Assembly: GCF_017916325.1 (NCBI RefSeq)
Contig: NC_090163.1
Location: 1,090,001-1,115,000 of the forward strand
Length of the DNA: 25,000 nucleotides
DNA from: Leishmania martiniquensis
Taxonomy: Eukaryota > Euglenozoa > Kinetoplastea > Trypanosomatida > Trypanosomatidae
Direction: 5' to 3'
A program made the translations under genes and the position numbers. Under the pieces are notes generated by a model that made no database searches, was not told the origin of the DNA, and worked only from the letters and a program-made list of their open reading frames with translations. This document shows positions 1 to 8,598 of the stretch, one piece after another; within the stretch, counting starts at the first letter, position 1; each line of letters starts with the position of its first letter.

Positions 1-7
1 AGTGGGG

Positions 8-57
8 CTTGCGCCAGCCGTTGATCAATTGAGGGAGGGAGGGGTGAGAGAGCGCAC
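8..57 (-). promoter_or_regulatory. Predicted polypyrimidine tract and SL splice acceptor for a gene left of the window
   Basis: Read on the minus strand, 57 to about 24 is almost pure pyrimidine. The first AG after it is at 9-8, at the very edge of the window. This is the layout seen upstream of the genes in this window, so a further minus-strand gene probably starts just beyond position 1. This is inference from position and composition only. Confidence 0.4.
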
Positions 58-884
58 ACGAGTGGGGCCGCACACGCGCACCGTGCTGTCCGAGGCGAGC
101 GCGGAGCTGCCCTTCTTGGCGACACGAGGTGTTCGAGGCTTTGTTTGGGCGCATTTTGGGGCTGTGGAAATACCAGTCGAGTCGAGAGCCTCAGGGGCTG
201 TGAGGAGTGAGGGAGGTGTGCTCATCTTGATGAGTGCTTCGGTTCTTCGCCGGAGTGAGGGTCGCCACCTCTAAGAGACTGCGCCGTCGGGTCGTGTGCC
301 GCGAGATGCGAATGGTTCGAGAGGGAATAACGTGTGCAGGCGTTGTCTTCCATCTTTGGCATGGGTGAGAAGGTTCGAGGGTGTTGCTAGAGGGACGGAT
401 CAGCATCACTGCGTGCAGCCGCCCTCTGCGACTGTTATCGTTGCCTCGCGGCACTCCACAGCCGATGCTGAGGCTATTATCAGCCGTAGTGGCCGCATGC
501 CACTGCTTTACACGGGCAACCGTGTCCGCTGCGTCTGAAAGAGTCTGACTGCTGCTGCACAGCGTAAGTACCGCCAGCCAACACAGTGCCGCCGTGGGTG
601 CTGAGAGCCTCGTAGCGCATGGGCGGCTGTTCATGACGCATGAAAGGACTTTGCGCACGACGCTACGAGTCACTCGCGAGTCCGAGATGGACTCCGGCTC
701 CGCGTCACTCGTGGCGGTGCGCGGCAGTCGGGTGAACAGGGCCAAAACCACATAAACCACCGACACAGCTGCTATTGGCTGCCTTGGTACTTCGTCACAG
801 TAGCCGACAGCGCGGTGGTCTTCCGATCGAGTGCACGACAGCAGCTGGTGCGTTCCGCAGCTCACGTGGTCGCTATTTCAACTG

Positions 885-910
885 GGCGCGGTTTCGATCC
901 CTGCCGCGCC
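885..910. repeat. GC-rich 7-bp perfect inverted repeat (hairpin)
   Basis: GGCGCGG at 885-891 is the exact reverse complement of CCGCGCC at 904-910, with a 12-base loop containing TTCGATCC. The loop resembles a tRNA B-box (GGTTCGANTCC) with one extra T, but no acceptor stem, D-arm or anticodon arm fits around it on either strand. I call it only a hairpin. Confidence 0.4.
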
Positions 911-1084
911 AAGCCCGCTGTGATCCTCTCTCTGGCTATGCCGCTGATGAGGCATAGACTCGTCGACGTGTTCGGCAACGAAGCCCGCAGAATGCACAAC
1001 GGCCTGTGATGGAGCGTCGCTGGCACCATGTTAGCATCCGCTGGTGAGCTAATTGGAGTCACTGTGGGCGCGATACGCACAACC

Positions 1085-1116
1085 GTGTGTGCGTGTGTGT
1101 GTGTATGTGTGCGTGG
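1085..1116. repeat. GT/CA microsatellite
   Basis: Interrupted (GT)n run of about 32 bases. Dinucleotide tracts of this kind are common in Leishmania spacers. Confidence 0.8.
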
Positions 1117-2440
1117 CAGGGGGGGCACACGCGACTGACGTGCCCCTCTATTACACCCCCGCGTCCTGCTCCTGGAGAGGGGGGATGAGTTGGTGCCGAG
1201 AGAAGACTTCTCTCGGGGAAGCATCATCTTGAAGGAGACGCAGAGCAGCGTCATTGTGAGTGAGCTTCGCTCCAGAGCGGGTGCAAGCCGCGCGCACCGC
1301 TTCCAGCGCTTCGAAATCGGTGATGGGGCGCGGCCGAGACGGTGGCGCTCGGCAGGCGCTCATGGACGGAAAAGGGAAGAAAAATATGCGGCAGGCTGTC
1401 AGTCGTCCTTTTCTGCGCCTTTGCGCGTGCCTTGTCGAACACCAACGTGAGGGCTTCCGACTTGCACTGCTGAGGCGCGCACTCTCTCCCCTGTCTACTC
1501 ACGCGTTTTTTTCACATTGACTGCAGCGCTGCGGCATCAATCATCGCTCTCAGGTGCCATAGTCGTCATACCAATGGCATTCCTCTTGATGCGATGCCGA
1601 CCCTCAACGGTGAAACGTGGCGTAGCCTAAGCAAAGCGTTGCGAAGGGGGTTGGGCGCTTTGCACCCGACTGTAGGCGCTTCCAAGACGCTGACTGTGCA
1701 GCTGCTCTGCTGTCTACTGGCAAAACTTCGCAGTTGGTTTCTCGCGCCTGCACAATAAACACAGTTGCCGACAAGGCGTTGCTTGGAAGCGGATTGCTCG
1801 TCCGCGTGAGGCATACCGGCACGACGGGCTCTGCCGAAGCCACCTGTTGCCACAGACTCCGCCTCTAACGGCTTCGCTAGCCGCTTCTCTGCCTGCGCGC
1901 GCACCAGAGCAACGCTCTTGGGATAGTAAAAGGGGGGGTGCGGGGCCTCTGCCTCTGGCCAGGCGGGGCGATGGACGCCTGACGTGAAAGGCAAGCCTAC
2001 TCGAGGAGGGCCAGGCTAGCAAGTCGAAGATGGCGGAGGAAGAGCAATGAGCCAAATAACAGGCGCGGGGGACGCCGCCTGAAGGCGCAGCGCGCGGCCC
2101 CCTCACAGACGCGGAGACCGTTGCCCCAGAGAAGACTCAGATGGCCAGGAAAGGGGTGGGCGGGGAAGAGAGGGCAGTGCCGCACCGACGCTCAAGTGGC
2201 GCCCTCTGTGCTTTCCCACTCTCTCGCTTGCATGCCCGCGCATACCACACGCCATCGTACACGGCGCAGACGTCCGCAACGGCGAGGGAGGCTAAGCAGT
2301 GGAGCGTTGGGCGCCGCCCTCACACCAGCCCCCGACCTCACTTCACTCCCCGCCTTTGCACTGAAGTCAGCGAAAAATCGACGGCAGAAGGACACTCAGA
2401 CGTACACCTCCGCGTTAGCGCTCCCCCGTCCTCGTACGGC

Positions 2441-3995
2441 TCAGTACCGCCTGTGCACTTCGCACTTGGTGAAGTAGCTGCTGCGCTTCTGCCGCTCCAT
2501 CGCCCGCTTGAGCGTCCCCTCGGCCTCCATACCTTCCTGCGCTGGATTGTCGAGGTCGACGGGAGTCTCGGGGTCGATGCCCTTGGCTAGGACGTGCTTC
2601 ACGAATAGATGCTGAATGATGTGAGAGAGATTATTGACGAAAAAGCGAGCACCGCGGCTGCCGCAGGAGGCGACACCGAAGCAGCCGAGGTCGTGCTCGC
2701 AGCTGTAGCGGAAGGACGCAACGGCAGGGAGGGCATCGAGACCGAACAAGACAGACTTCGTCAGCTGCAGTTGGTCCTTGGATGGCACGTACTGCACCCC
2801 AAGGTCATAGTAGGGGCGCCTAACAGCGTTATCCGGCTTGCCGAGGAGCTCTCGGGCGTCCATGATGGTGTCGAGCGAAAGCAGCAGAAGCTTACCGTAG
2901 TCCTCGACGGGGGCATAGAGATTCATCGAGCCGTTCCAAACCGCTGGGCCGCAGTTACGGGGGTCGCCGATGGCCACCGGCCGCTTGAAGACCTCATGTT
3001 GTAGAGCCTGACCTGTTGGTTGGTAGAAGATCGCGTTCGGGTCCCTCCACAATGCTGGTGCGCCGAACCCAGTACCGTGGCTCTGCGCGGGCTCGAAGAA
3101 GACGGTGCGGATGTCGCTCTCGAAGCTGCGACCCTTGAGCTGCGTCTCTACTGCAGCCAGCAACAGAGCTACGGAGGTGTGGCTGATGCGGGCGCGGTGG
3201 AGCGGTCGCGTAAAGTTTCGATGTATGCGAGTGGAGCAACGGACGTACTGAACGAGGTTTGCTCGCTGCTGCTGCCCTGTCAGCGGCGCAGCGTTACCGG
3301 CAAGGAAGCGCTCCACGGGCTCGTACACGCGAGTGCGCGTTGCGGCGCACAGCGCTGGGGAGAAGTACGCCTGCCTCCACGACCCCCCCGCATCCTCGAG
3401 CAGATGTGTGTCGTCTATGCCATGGGTGAAGGAGAGCACACTGCGGGCGGTCACGTCCTCACCCAGCTTTCCCTGGAGCTCTGGCAGGTACTCGATTAGA
3501 GGCTTCTCCAGATTGAAGATGCCCTTGCCGTGCAGCTCGCATACATAGGCAGACGTCACAGGCAGCGATAGGGTGCCGTAGACGAGCGGGTCCTTCAGCT
3601 TCATGTGGTTTCCGTTGTCCTCGACATCGAGTGGGCGGTTAGAATCTCGGTACCCGCTCGCAAAGCAGAAAGGCTCGCCCTTGTGGAACAGACCCCCTTG
3701 GTAACCAGGGGTGGCACGCAGCCACTGACTGTGGCCGCTCATGGTCAGGTGCGCCAGCTCCAGCACGCTACGAATCACTGGCGGGACGTCGTTCGCGATG
3801 TTGTCTCGAATTTCTTCCTGGCCTACGGCGGCGCGCTGCTCTTTGACGAGCTCACTCTGGTCCTTGATGGGAGGGAAGCTGATGCGCAGCCGCGGCTTGG
3901 CAGCTACGGTGTCGGGCAGCTTCGGCCCAGAGGAAGAAGATGGCGATGGTGCACACGCTGAGGCGGTAGATGAGTACATCATGCTGCAAAACCAT
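2441..3995 (-). CDS. Membrane-anchored beta-lactamase/LACTB-fold protein with degenerate active site and apparent N-terminal frameshift
   Basis: The main frame reads from ATGs at 3982/3979 to a stop at 2441 (513 aa). It follows the class C beta-lactamase/LACTB serine-hydrolase pattern: GKGIFNLEKPLIEYLPEL (153-169), VLSFTHGID (182-190), VALLLAAVE (271-279), FFEPAQSHGTGF (295-306) and a final HDLGCFG (430-436). The catalytic motifs are altered: SxxK aligns with TLSL (137-140), YxN with ISH (266-268) and K/HTG with HDL (430-432), so hydrolase activity looks unlikely. The first ATG after the predicted acceptor (AG at 4082-4081) is at 3995 in another frame. That frame encodes a membrane-helix-like segment (residues 7-27, with SVCTIAIFFLW) in GC-rich codons, then stops at 3852. 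The main frame over the same stretch has poor codons (serine/proline-rich). A one-base gain, perhaps in CCC at 3926-3928, would explain this. Whether it is a real frameshift or a sequencing error cannot be told here. An in-frame ATG at 4153 lies upstream of the predicted acceptor. Confidence 0.7.
3852..3995 (-). CDS. N-terminal segment of the beta-lactamase-like gene in the alternative frame (47 codons)
   Basis: This frame starts at the first ATG of the predicted mRNA and ends at TGA 3852-3854. From residue 7 to 27 it is strongly hydrophobic, and its codons there (ctc atc tac cgc ctc agc gtg tgc acc atc) end almost all in G or C, like true genes here. After about 3925 it becomes Ala/His/Gln-rich and loses sense. 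The best reading is the true signal-anchor of the downstream protein, separated from it by a one-base shift. A short upstream ORF is the alternative. Confidence 0.5.
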   Translation of the reverse strand: MVLQHDVLIYRLSVCTIAIFFLWAEAARHRSCQAAAAHQLPSHQGPE

Positions 3996-4080
3996 TTCCT
4001 GCGGGGGCAGCCTAGGGCCACACAATTCCACGTCACGGCCACTTCAGCTTGGACGCGTACGTGTGTGTGCGTGCTTACAG

Positions 4081-4165
4081 CTTTGCATCGCCAAAGAGCG
4101 GGTTCAGCGGAAAGAGGAAGATGCGGCAGTTGATAGAGAGAGAGCAAGGGCATAGAGGGACCTCA
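4081..4165 (-). promoter_or_regulatory. Predicted SL splice acceptor of the beta-lactamase-like gene
   Basis: Minus-strand pyrimidine-rich stretch (about 4165-4115) with no AG from 4161 to 4083, then AG at 4082-4081. Splicing there gives an 85-nt 5' UTR in which the first ATG is at 3995. It would exclude the ATG at 4153. Confidence 0.5.
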
Positions 4166-4664
4166 GAGGAGGTCAGGGGCGCTGCGGAGCCTGCCTATCC
4201 CCTTGCGTATACGCCCCGCTCCCTGTGATTGGCCTGTCTGAGTGCGTGTGACTGTGGCGGTGGTGGTGGAGGGGGCACATGTAGAGGAGGGGGGAGGGGA
4301 GCATGGAGACAGACGGGGAGGAGGAGTATGTCTGCCGGAGGAAACGTCCCTTGGCAGCTAACGTTCCTTGCCACGACGGCTTCGAATCGAAATGTTACGC
4401 GATCGTTAGTGGAACGTCAAGTAAAGGAGCACTTGAGGGAAGGCGGGAGGCACCGCAAGGGAAGCGCGCCGCGTGGTGCAACACTGCGCCGCCGCGCTTC
4501 CCCTCCGTTGTCGTCTGCAGCCCTTTCTCCAACACAGCCGGCCACACAGTCGGCTACGCGTTCACACGCGCCGCTGCCGCCTTCTTACCGTGGCGCGGCC
4601 ATGCCCCTCTGCGTACACAAGAAAAGCTAAGAGGACATGGGTACAGGCGCGCGCATTCCCACCA
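4154..4664. other. Spacer: 3' UTR of the 216-aa gene and upstream region of the beta-lactamase-like gene
   Basis: No coding signal. It holds a purine-rich block near 4251-4325 (+ strand, GGT/GGGA-rich). The part nearest 4154-4165 belongs to the acceptor region of the next gene. Confidence 0.6.
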
Positions 4665-5315
4665 TCACTGCGACGCCTCGTCCTCGTCTTCACCAATGCG
4701 CTGCTTGGCAGCCAACATCTCGACCAGCTTGTCAAGGTCCTCCGCCTTCAACTTGCTCTTGACACCGCCGCGGACGTCGCTCTGGAAAGCATTGGTTCGC
4801 CTCCAATGACTCTGTAGCTTCAGCACGGAAGAGATGGGCTCGCAGTTGGTAGAGTCGAGCTTCTGCTTCTTGACAAATACGATGCGAGCGTTGCACTTGC
4901 GTGCGGCGACCCACGCATCCTTGGTGAAGCGCGCGTGGAAGGCTATGGCCTCTGCCGCGACGGAGGGGCTGTAACCAAACTGAAGGCGGTCTGTGGGAGA
5001 GCCGTTACCGTACGTGTCCACAGAGTTTTCTGAAGTAGATGAGGCGCCGCCCTCGGCAGCTTTGTGGCTGAGGGCCTTGGCGAGGGCCTGACGCAGCGCG
5101 GCTTCGCGTGCAGCGGACGCCGGAGTGACCGCCGAGGGGGAGGGGGGCGGATTGGGAGACGTATCTGCCGCGGGACGACTCTTTTTGCCCGCATACCGCG
5201 GCTCCTCCTTCTTAGCATACCTCTGCTGCTGCAGCTGCCCTGGACGGCTTGACGCCCCTCGCGCTGAGTGGTGGCGGTGCCGCAGTGGTGGTCGTGGTGG
5301 TGGTGGTGGCGGCAT
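4665..5315 (-). CDS. Hypothetical protein, 216 aa, proline/basic N-terminus and acidic tail
   Basis: I do not recognise the family. The start is the ATG at 5315, the first ATG after the predicted acceptor at 5488-5487; the 171-nt leader has no other ATG. The frame stays open upstream to 5744, but that portion begins with GTG and is Ser/His/Pro-rich, so it is not taken as coding. The protein opens with a run of prolines, then Arg/His/Lys-rich low-complexity sequence (about 1-65). A short alanine-rich helix follows (about 68-90). A more globular basic C-terminal half (about 108-205) includes RLQFGYSPSVAAEAIAFHARF, KCNARIVFVKKQKL and a helix ending in an acidic tail (EDEDEASQ). It has no signal peptide or membrane segment. 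A nucleic-acid-binding or mitochondrial role is possible from composition alone, but I claim no function. Confidence 0.7.
   Translation of the reverse strand: MPPPPPPRPPLRHRHHSARGASSRPGQLQQQRYAKKEEPRYAGKKSRPAADTSPNPPPSPSAVTPASAAREAALRQALAKALSHKAAEGGASSTSENSVDTYGNGSPTDRLQFGYSPSVAAEAIAFHARFTKDAWVAARKCNARIVFVKKQKLDSTNCEPISSVLKLQSHWRRTNAFQSDVRGGVKSKLKAEDLDKLVEMLAAKQRIGEDEDEASQ
5284..5313. repeat. (GGT)n trinucleotide run encoding the N-terminal proline run
   Basis: Interrupted GTG/GGT repeats on the + strand overlap the first codons of the 216-aa gene and encode its opening prolines. Length variation between isolates would alter the protein N-terminus without a frameshift. Confidence 0.6.
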
Positions 5316-5486
5316 CGCTGTCACCTGGGCGTGGATGTTTGCAGCCACAAAGGAGGACAGCAACGGGTGTGGGGAGGCGCGCGCGGACACAGAGGGTGTG
5401 CCGACCAGAATCAGCTGACAGGGTGCCGCCACACAAACACGAGCGCACGCGTGCGAAAGCCCAACAGAGGGGAAGAGGGGGCGGGG

Positions 5487-5580
5487 CTGCGTGGAGCGAA
5501 GAAGAAAAGACACGATGAGCCGAGAGAGTAGCCGTGAGCGCCCATGCACGTGCGTGTGTGCGGACGTGAGCGAAGGGGAG
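5487..5580 (-). promoter_or_regulatory. Predicted SL splice acceptor of the 216-aa gene
   Basis: On the minus strand there is no AG from 5580 to 5489. A pyrimidine tract lies at about 5513-5493 (reads ttttcttcttcg), and the first AG is at 5488-5487. It leaves a 171-nt leader free of ATG before the start at 5315. Confidence 0.55.
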
Positions 5581-5928
5581 CTGTGTGCGTGATGATGCGC
5601 ACTTGTGTGTACGAGCGCATCGAAGAAGGTCGTACAGTGGGAAGGGGGGGCCATTGACGAACGAAGGAGTGGGGTGGAACGCAGGGGGTGGTCGGGCCGA
5701 GGAGGCATGCTCGGCGGTGGGAGGTGCGACCCGTGCACCCGCACCGAGAAAACAACCGCACCCGCACTCCCCTCTCCGCTTCATGTCCTCCTCCTCCTCA
5801 GACTGAGGCTCAGAGTCAGTGAGGGTAAGGGAGGAGACGGCTTGAGAGGTGCATCTTTTTTCCCCTTCCTCTTCCGCTTACTGGTGCGTGCGTGAGGGTG
5901 AGAGACGACACGAAGAAGTGCACCCCTC

Positions 5929-5942
5929 ACACACACACACAT
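5929..5942. repeat. CA microsatellite
   Basis: Seven CA/AC units in the 3' UTR side of the HSP70-like gene; read as GU repeats in the transcript. Confidence 0.75.
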
Positions 5943-6065
5943 GTGCGAGACCAGCAGCTGTCCTCCTCTGGCACTCAGTGATTGCACCGGCAAATGGAAT
6001 GCCGAGGGGGGGAGGGGAGAAGTGCATAGAAACACAGGGCGCAGGGCACAGCAACGGCGCCTCTC

Positions 6066-8060
6066 TCACCGGCATGCCGGGCTCGCTTTGCCCTCCACGT
6101 CGCTATCGCTAGAAGACGCGTCGCCGTCGTCTCCTTCCTCGCGGTGGCGCTTCGAGGGGGGCGCACCACCACCGCTTTTTCCCACCTTATGTATGGCCTT
6201 CTTCGCGAGTTTGGCGATCGTCCTCGCCTTCTCCTCCATCTCAGCCGCGGTCGAGTAGGACGGCAGCTGGCGCGCGATCCACTCATGTGTGTGTGAAGTG
6301 AAGGCGTCGAGCCGCTTCTGCAGCTTTGGCGACGGCGGCTGCGGCATCGTGTCGATGGCAGCGGAGAGAGCCTCGAGGGCGCCCGTTACCGTCCATCGCG
6401 CTGCTTCTCGGGCGGCTTCCACCGCATCCTCCTTGGCGAGCCTCTTCGAGATCGCCACCATTTCCGTCACCTGCGCCTCGGAGAGCCGGTCGGCGCTCTG
6501 CACGAGAAGCGTTTTCCTCTTGTTGGCCAACTCCTCTGTGCCGGTGATGGTGAGGAGGCCGTTCGCGTCGATAGAGAACGTGACTGTGATGGTGGGCTTA
6601 CCCTTCTTGGCCCGGGTGATACCCTCGAGTGTGAACTCGCCCAGCTTGTGGTTGTGCTTCGTCAGCGGTCGCTCGCCCTCGTACACGCACACATCAACGT
6701 CTTGCTGGTAGTCCTCGACTGTGCTGTACTCTTTCGTCGCCTTGTATGGAATGGTTGTATTGCGGGGGACGATGACGTCGAACTTCCCGTTGTCGATCTC
6801 TACACCGATACTGAGAGGCACTACGTCCATAAGCACGATGTTCGCCATCTTTTCTGACCGCTGCTCGAGTGAGGTGGTGAGGATGCTCGCCTGCACCGCG
6901 GCACCGATGGCCACCGCCTCGTCTGGGTTCACCGAGTTGCACAGCCGCTCTTTCTTGAAGAAGGCGCGGAGCATGTCGTTCAGCTTCGGGATGCGCGAGC
7001 TGCCGCCGACGAGCACGACCTCATCGACGTCCCCCACCTTCATGGCTGCATCCTGCAGCGCGCGCTTTACGACCCGCATGCACTGTTCAAACACGGAGGA
7101 GTTCAGCTCCTCCAGCTTTGCGCGCGAGATGGGCAGTGTATACTCCTCCCCGCCCGGCAACAGCCCATCCAGTGCCACTTCCTCGGTTGTTGACTGCGAC
7201 AGCACTCGCTTCACCCGCTCGCACGCCGTGCGAGCCTTTGCGAGCAGGCGCGGCTGCTCCGCGATATTGAGATTGAATCTCAGCTTGAGGTCATCCAGTA
7301 CATACTGGAGGAGGTTGGAGTCGATGTCCTGCCCGCCTAGGTGTGTGTCACCGGCGGTCGCCTGCACCGCGAAGCTCCCACCATCGATGACAATGACGGA
7401 CACGTCGAAGGTGCCACCACCGAAGTCAAACACAACGACATTGTGCGGCTTGTCCTGGCCATGCTGCTGCGCTGTGCCACTGCCGATACCGAGGCCGTAG
7501 CACAGCGCCGCCGCCGTCGGCTCGTTGATGATGCGCAGCACCTCCAGGCCAGCGATCGTCGCCGCCGCCTTGGTGCGCTCACGCTGCGCATCGTTGAAGT
7601 AGGCCGGCACCGTCACCACGGCCTTCTTCACCTGCTTGCCCAGGTGCCGCTGTGCACACTCCCGCAGGTACCCTAGCACCTTGGCAGAGATTTGCTCCGG
7701 CGCCAGCTTCAGCTCCTCGCCCTTGTGTGTTACATTGATCTGAATAGTGTCGCTGCCACCCTCTGAGATGGGGAATGGCCAGCGGGTGCGGTCCTCTTGA
7801 ACACTCTTGTCGCTGAATTGGTGGCCGATCATACGCTTCGCGTCGAACACAACGCCCGAGAGGCCGCGGCCGAGGAGTGTCTTGGCCGTGTCACCGACAA
7901 GCACGTCGTCGTTGTAGAAGGCCACACATGATGGCGTCGTGCGGTTGCCCATATCATTCGGAATCACCTCCACCTGCCCGCGCACAAAGACGGCGACGCA
8001 CGAGTACGTTGTGCCGAGGTCGATGCCGATGGCACCGTCGAACTCTTCCGCGAAGCTCAT
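6066..8060 (-). CDS. HSP70.4: Divergent cytosolic-type HSP70 (HSP70.4-like), 664 aa, without EEVD
   Basis: This is an ATP-driven chaperone of the HSP70 family. The start is the ATG at 8060 (MSFAEEFDG); the frame stays open to 8150 only through a GTG. The nucleotide-binding domain is intact: IGIDLGTTYSC (about 11-21, phosphate 1), AYFNDAQRERTK, INEPTAAALCYG (connect), VVFDFGGGTFDVSV (phosphate 2) and VVLVGGSSRIPKL (adenosine). The linker reads NIVLMD instead of the usual DLLLLD type. The substrate-binding beta domain follows (VVPLSIGVEI, RNTTIP, VYEGER, FSIDANGLLTI), shortened around IDNGKFDV. A helical lid comes next. The C-terminus is a basic then Asp/Ser-rich tail ending ASPACR, with no GGMP repeats and no EEVD, so TPR co-chaperones that need EEVD should not dock in the standard way. 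There is no signal peptide, so a cytosolic or nuclear location is likely. The HSP70.4 name is from memory of the trypanosomatid-specific HSP70 class. Confidence 0.9.
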   Translation of the reverse strand: MSFAEEFDGAIGIDLGTTYSCVAVFVRGQVEVIPNDMGNRTTPSCVAFYNDDVLVGDTAKTLLGRGLSGVVFDAKRMIGHQFSDKSVQEDRTRWPFPISEGGSDTIQINVTHKGEELKLAPEQISAKVLGYLRECAQRHLGKQVKKAVVTVPAYFNDAQRERTKAAATIAGLEVLRIINEPTAAALCYGLGIGSGTAQQHGQDKPHNVVVFDFGGGTFDVSVIVIDGGSFAVQATAGDTHLGGQDIDSNLLQYVLDDLKLRFNLNIAEQPRLLAKARTACERVKRVLSQSTTEEVALDGLLPGGEEYTLPISRAKLEELNSSVFEQCMRVVKRALQDAAMKVGDVDEVVLVGGSSRIPKLNDMLRAFFKKERLCNSVNPDEAVAIGAAVQASILTTSLEQRSEKMANIVLMDVVPLSIGVEIDNGKFDVIVPRNTTIPYKATKEYSTVEDYQQDVDVCVYEGERPLTKHNHKLGEFTLEGITRAKKGKPTITVTFSIDANGLLTITGTEELANKRKTLLVQSADRLSEAQVTEMVAISKRLAKEDAVEAAREAARWTVTGALEALSAAIDTMPQPPSPKLQKRLDAFTSHTHEWIARQLPSYSTAAEMEEKARTIAKLAKKAIHKVGKSGGGAPPSKRHREEGDDGDASSSDSDVEGKASPACR

Positions 8061-8073
8061 TGGTGGGGGAGCG

Positions 8074-8296
8074 CTAGAGCGGGAAGCGGACACGAGGGAG
8101 TGTGTGTGTGTGTGAGGCCTAATAGCAGCGAACAGCGAAGGAGTAGACACACAACGGGCAAATACAGACTAACCAAGGCGAAATCGAGAAAGAAGTTGTT
8201 GATGTGAAGCACCGAAGCTATCCAGTCTCCGACGATGTGGTGTGGGCGAAAAAGGGGAGGTGAGGGCAGGAGTGATGATAGTGGGGGAGGGTGGGG
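8074..8296 (-). promoter_or_regulatory. Candidate SL splice acceptors of the HSP70-like gene
   Basis: Two options are visible on the minus strand. The upstream one is an AG-free pyrimidine-rich stretch 8296-8229 with AG at 8228-8227 (166-nt leader without ATG). The downstream one is AG-free 8118-8076 with a weaker tract and AG at 8075-8074 (13-nt leader). Both leave ATG 8060 as the first start codon. Confidence 0.45.
8100..8114. repeat. TG microsatellite
   Basis: Seven GT units just upstream of the HSP70-like start; CA repeats in the transcript sense. Confidence 0.75.
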
Positions 8297-8572
8297 CTGA
8301 AGGGGTCGCACGCTTGCGCGCGAGGCTATCCGTGCGAGAGCGAGAAACAGGGAGTGAGGAGGGTGGGTTATCGAGCGCAAGGTTGTGTGTAGGCGCCGCT
8401 GCGTGTGTGCGTTGCGAGCGAGGGATGCTCAGTGCGCGTAGGAAATGAGGGGGGAGTTAGGCGAGTGCCCCGTGCGCTGGTGAGGGATGGCGAGGGAGCG
8501 AAGAGACGCAGAGCCATGTAGGCCCGGTGGTACAGGCGGCATAAACTGTGGCCGACTGCGCCCGCTCCCTAT

Positions 8573-8598
8573 ATATATACATATAAATATGTATATAT
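8573..8598. repeat. AT-rich perfect inverted repeat, 12-bp arms
   Basis: ATATATACATAT at 8573-8584 and ATATGTATATAT at 8587-8598 are exact reverse complements with a 2-base spacer (AA). It is an isolated AT island in a GC-rich region, in the 3' UTR or spacer downstream of the 1010-aa gene. Confidence 0.9.

Larger units (their letters stand above)
1..2440. other. Long spacer without a supportable gene (3' flank of the beta-lactamase-like gene)
   Basis: No reading frame here has the GC-rich third positions or protein-like composition of the neighbouring genes. The longest frame (191-865, minus) is 224 codons and low in recognisable structure. Visible features are a GT-rich microsatellite near 1085-1116, a GC-rich hairpin at 885-910, and a polypyrimidine tract (minus strand) at the left edge. 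The part next to 2440 must include the 3' UTR of the beta-lactamase-like gene. At 2.4 kb the spacer is longer than the others in the window (0.5-1.9 kb), so a decayed retroposon or gene remnant is possible, but I could not identify one. Confidence 0.6.
5316..6065. other. Spacer between the HSP70-like and 216-aa genes
   Basis: It holds the leader and acceptor of the 216-aa gene and the 3' UTR of the HSP70-like gene. A CA microsatellite lies at about 5929-5942. I see no gene. Confidence 0.65.

Noticed and set aside
191..865. 224-codon minus-strand frame
   Set aside because: Composition is random-like, codon third positions do not match the neighbouring genes, and no motif is seen.
860..912. 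Possible tRNA on the plus strand (GGTTTCGATCC resembling a B-box)
   Set aside because: The box has an extra T, and no acceptor stem, D-arm or anticodon arm can be drawn on either strand.
1566..2106. Overlapping minus-strand frames of 130-142 codons
   Set aside because: Two frames overlap with similar weak statistics. Neither shows protein-like domains or gene-like codon bias.
4154..4630. Plus-strand frames in the spacer
   Set aside because: They are low complexity (Gly/Arg-rich from GGT/GGGA repeats) with no family signal, opposite to the direction of every gene.
6721..7500. 259-codon plus-strand frame
   Set aside because: It is the antisense shadow of the HSP70 gene, whose minus-strand reading is unambiguous.
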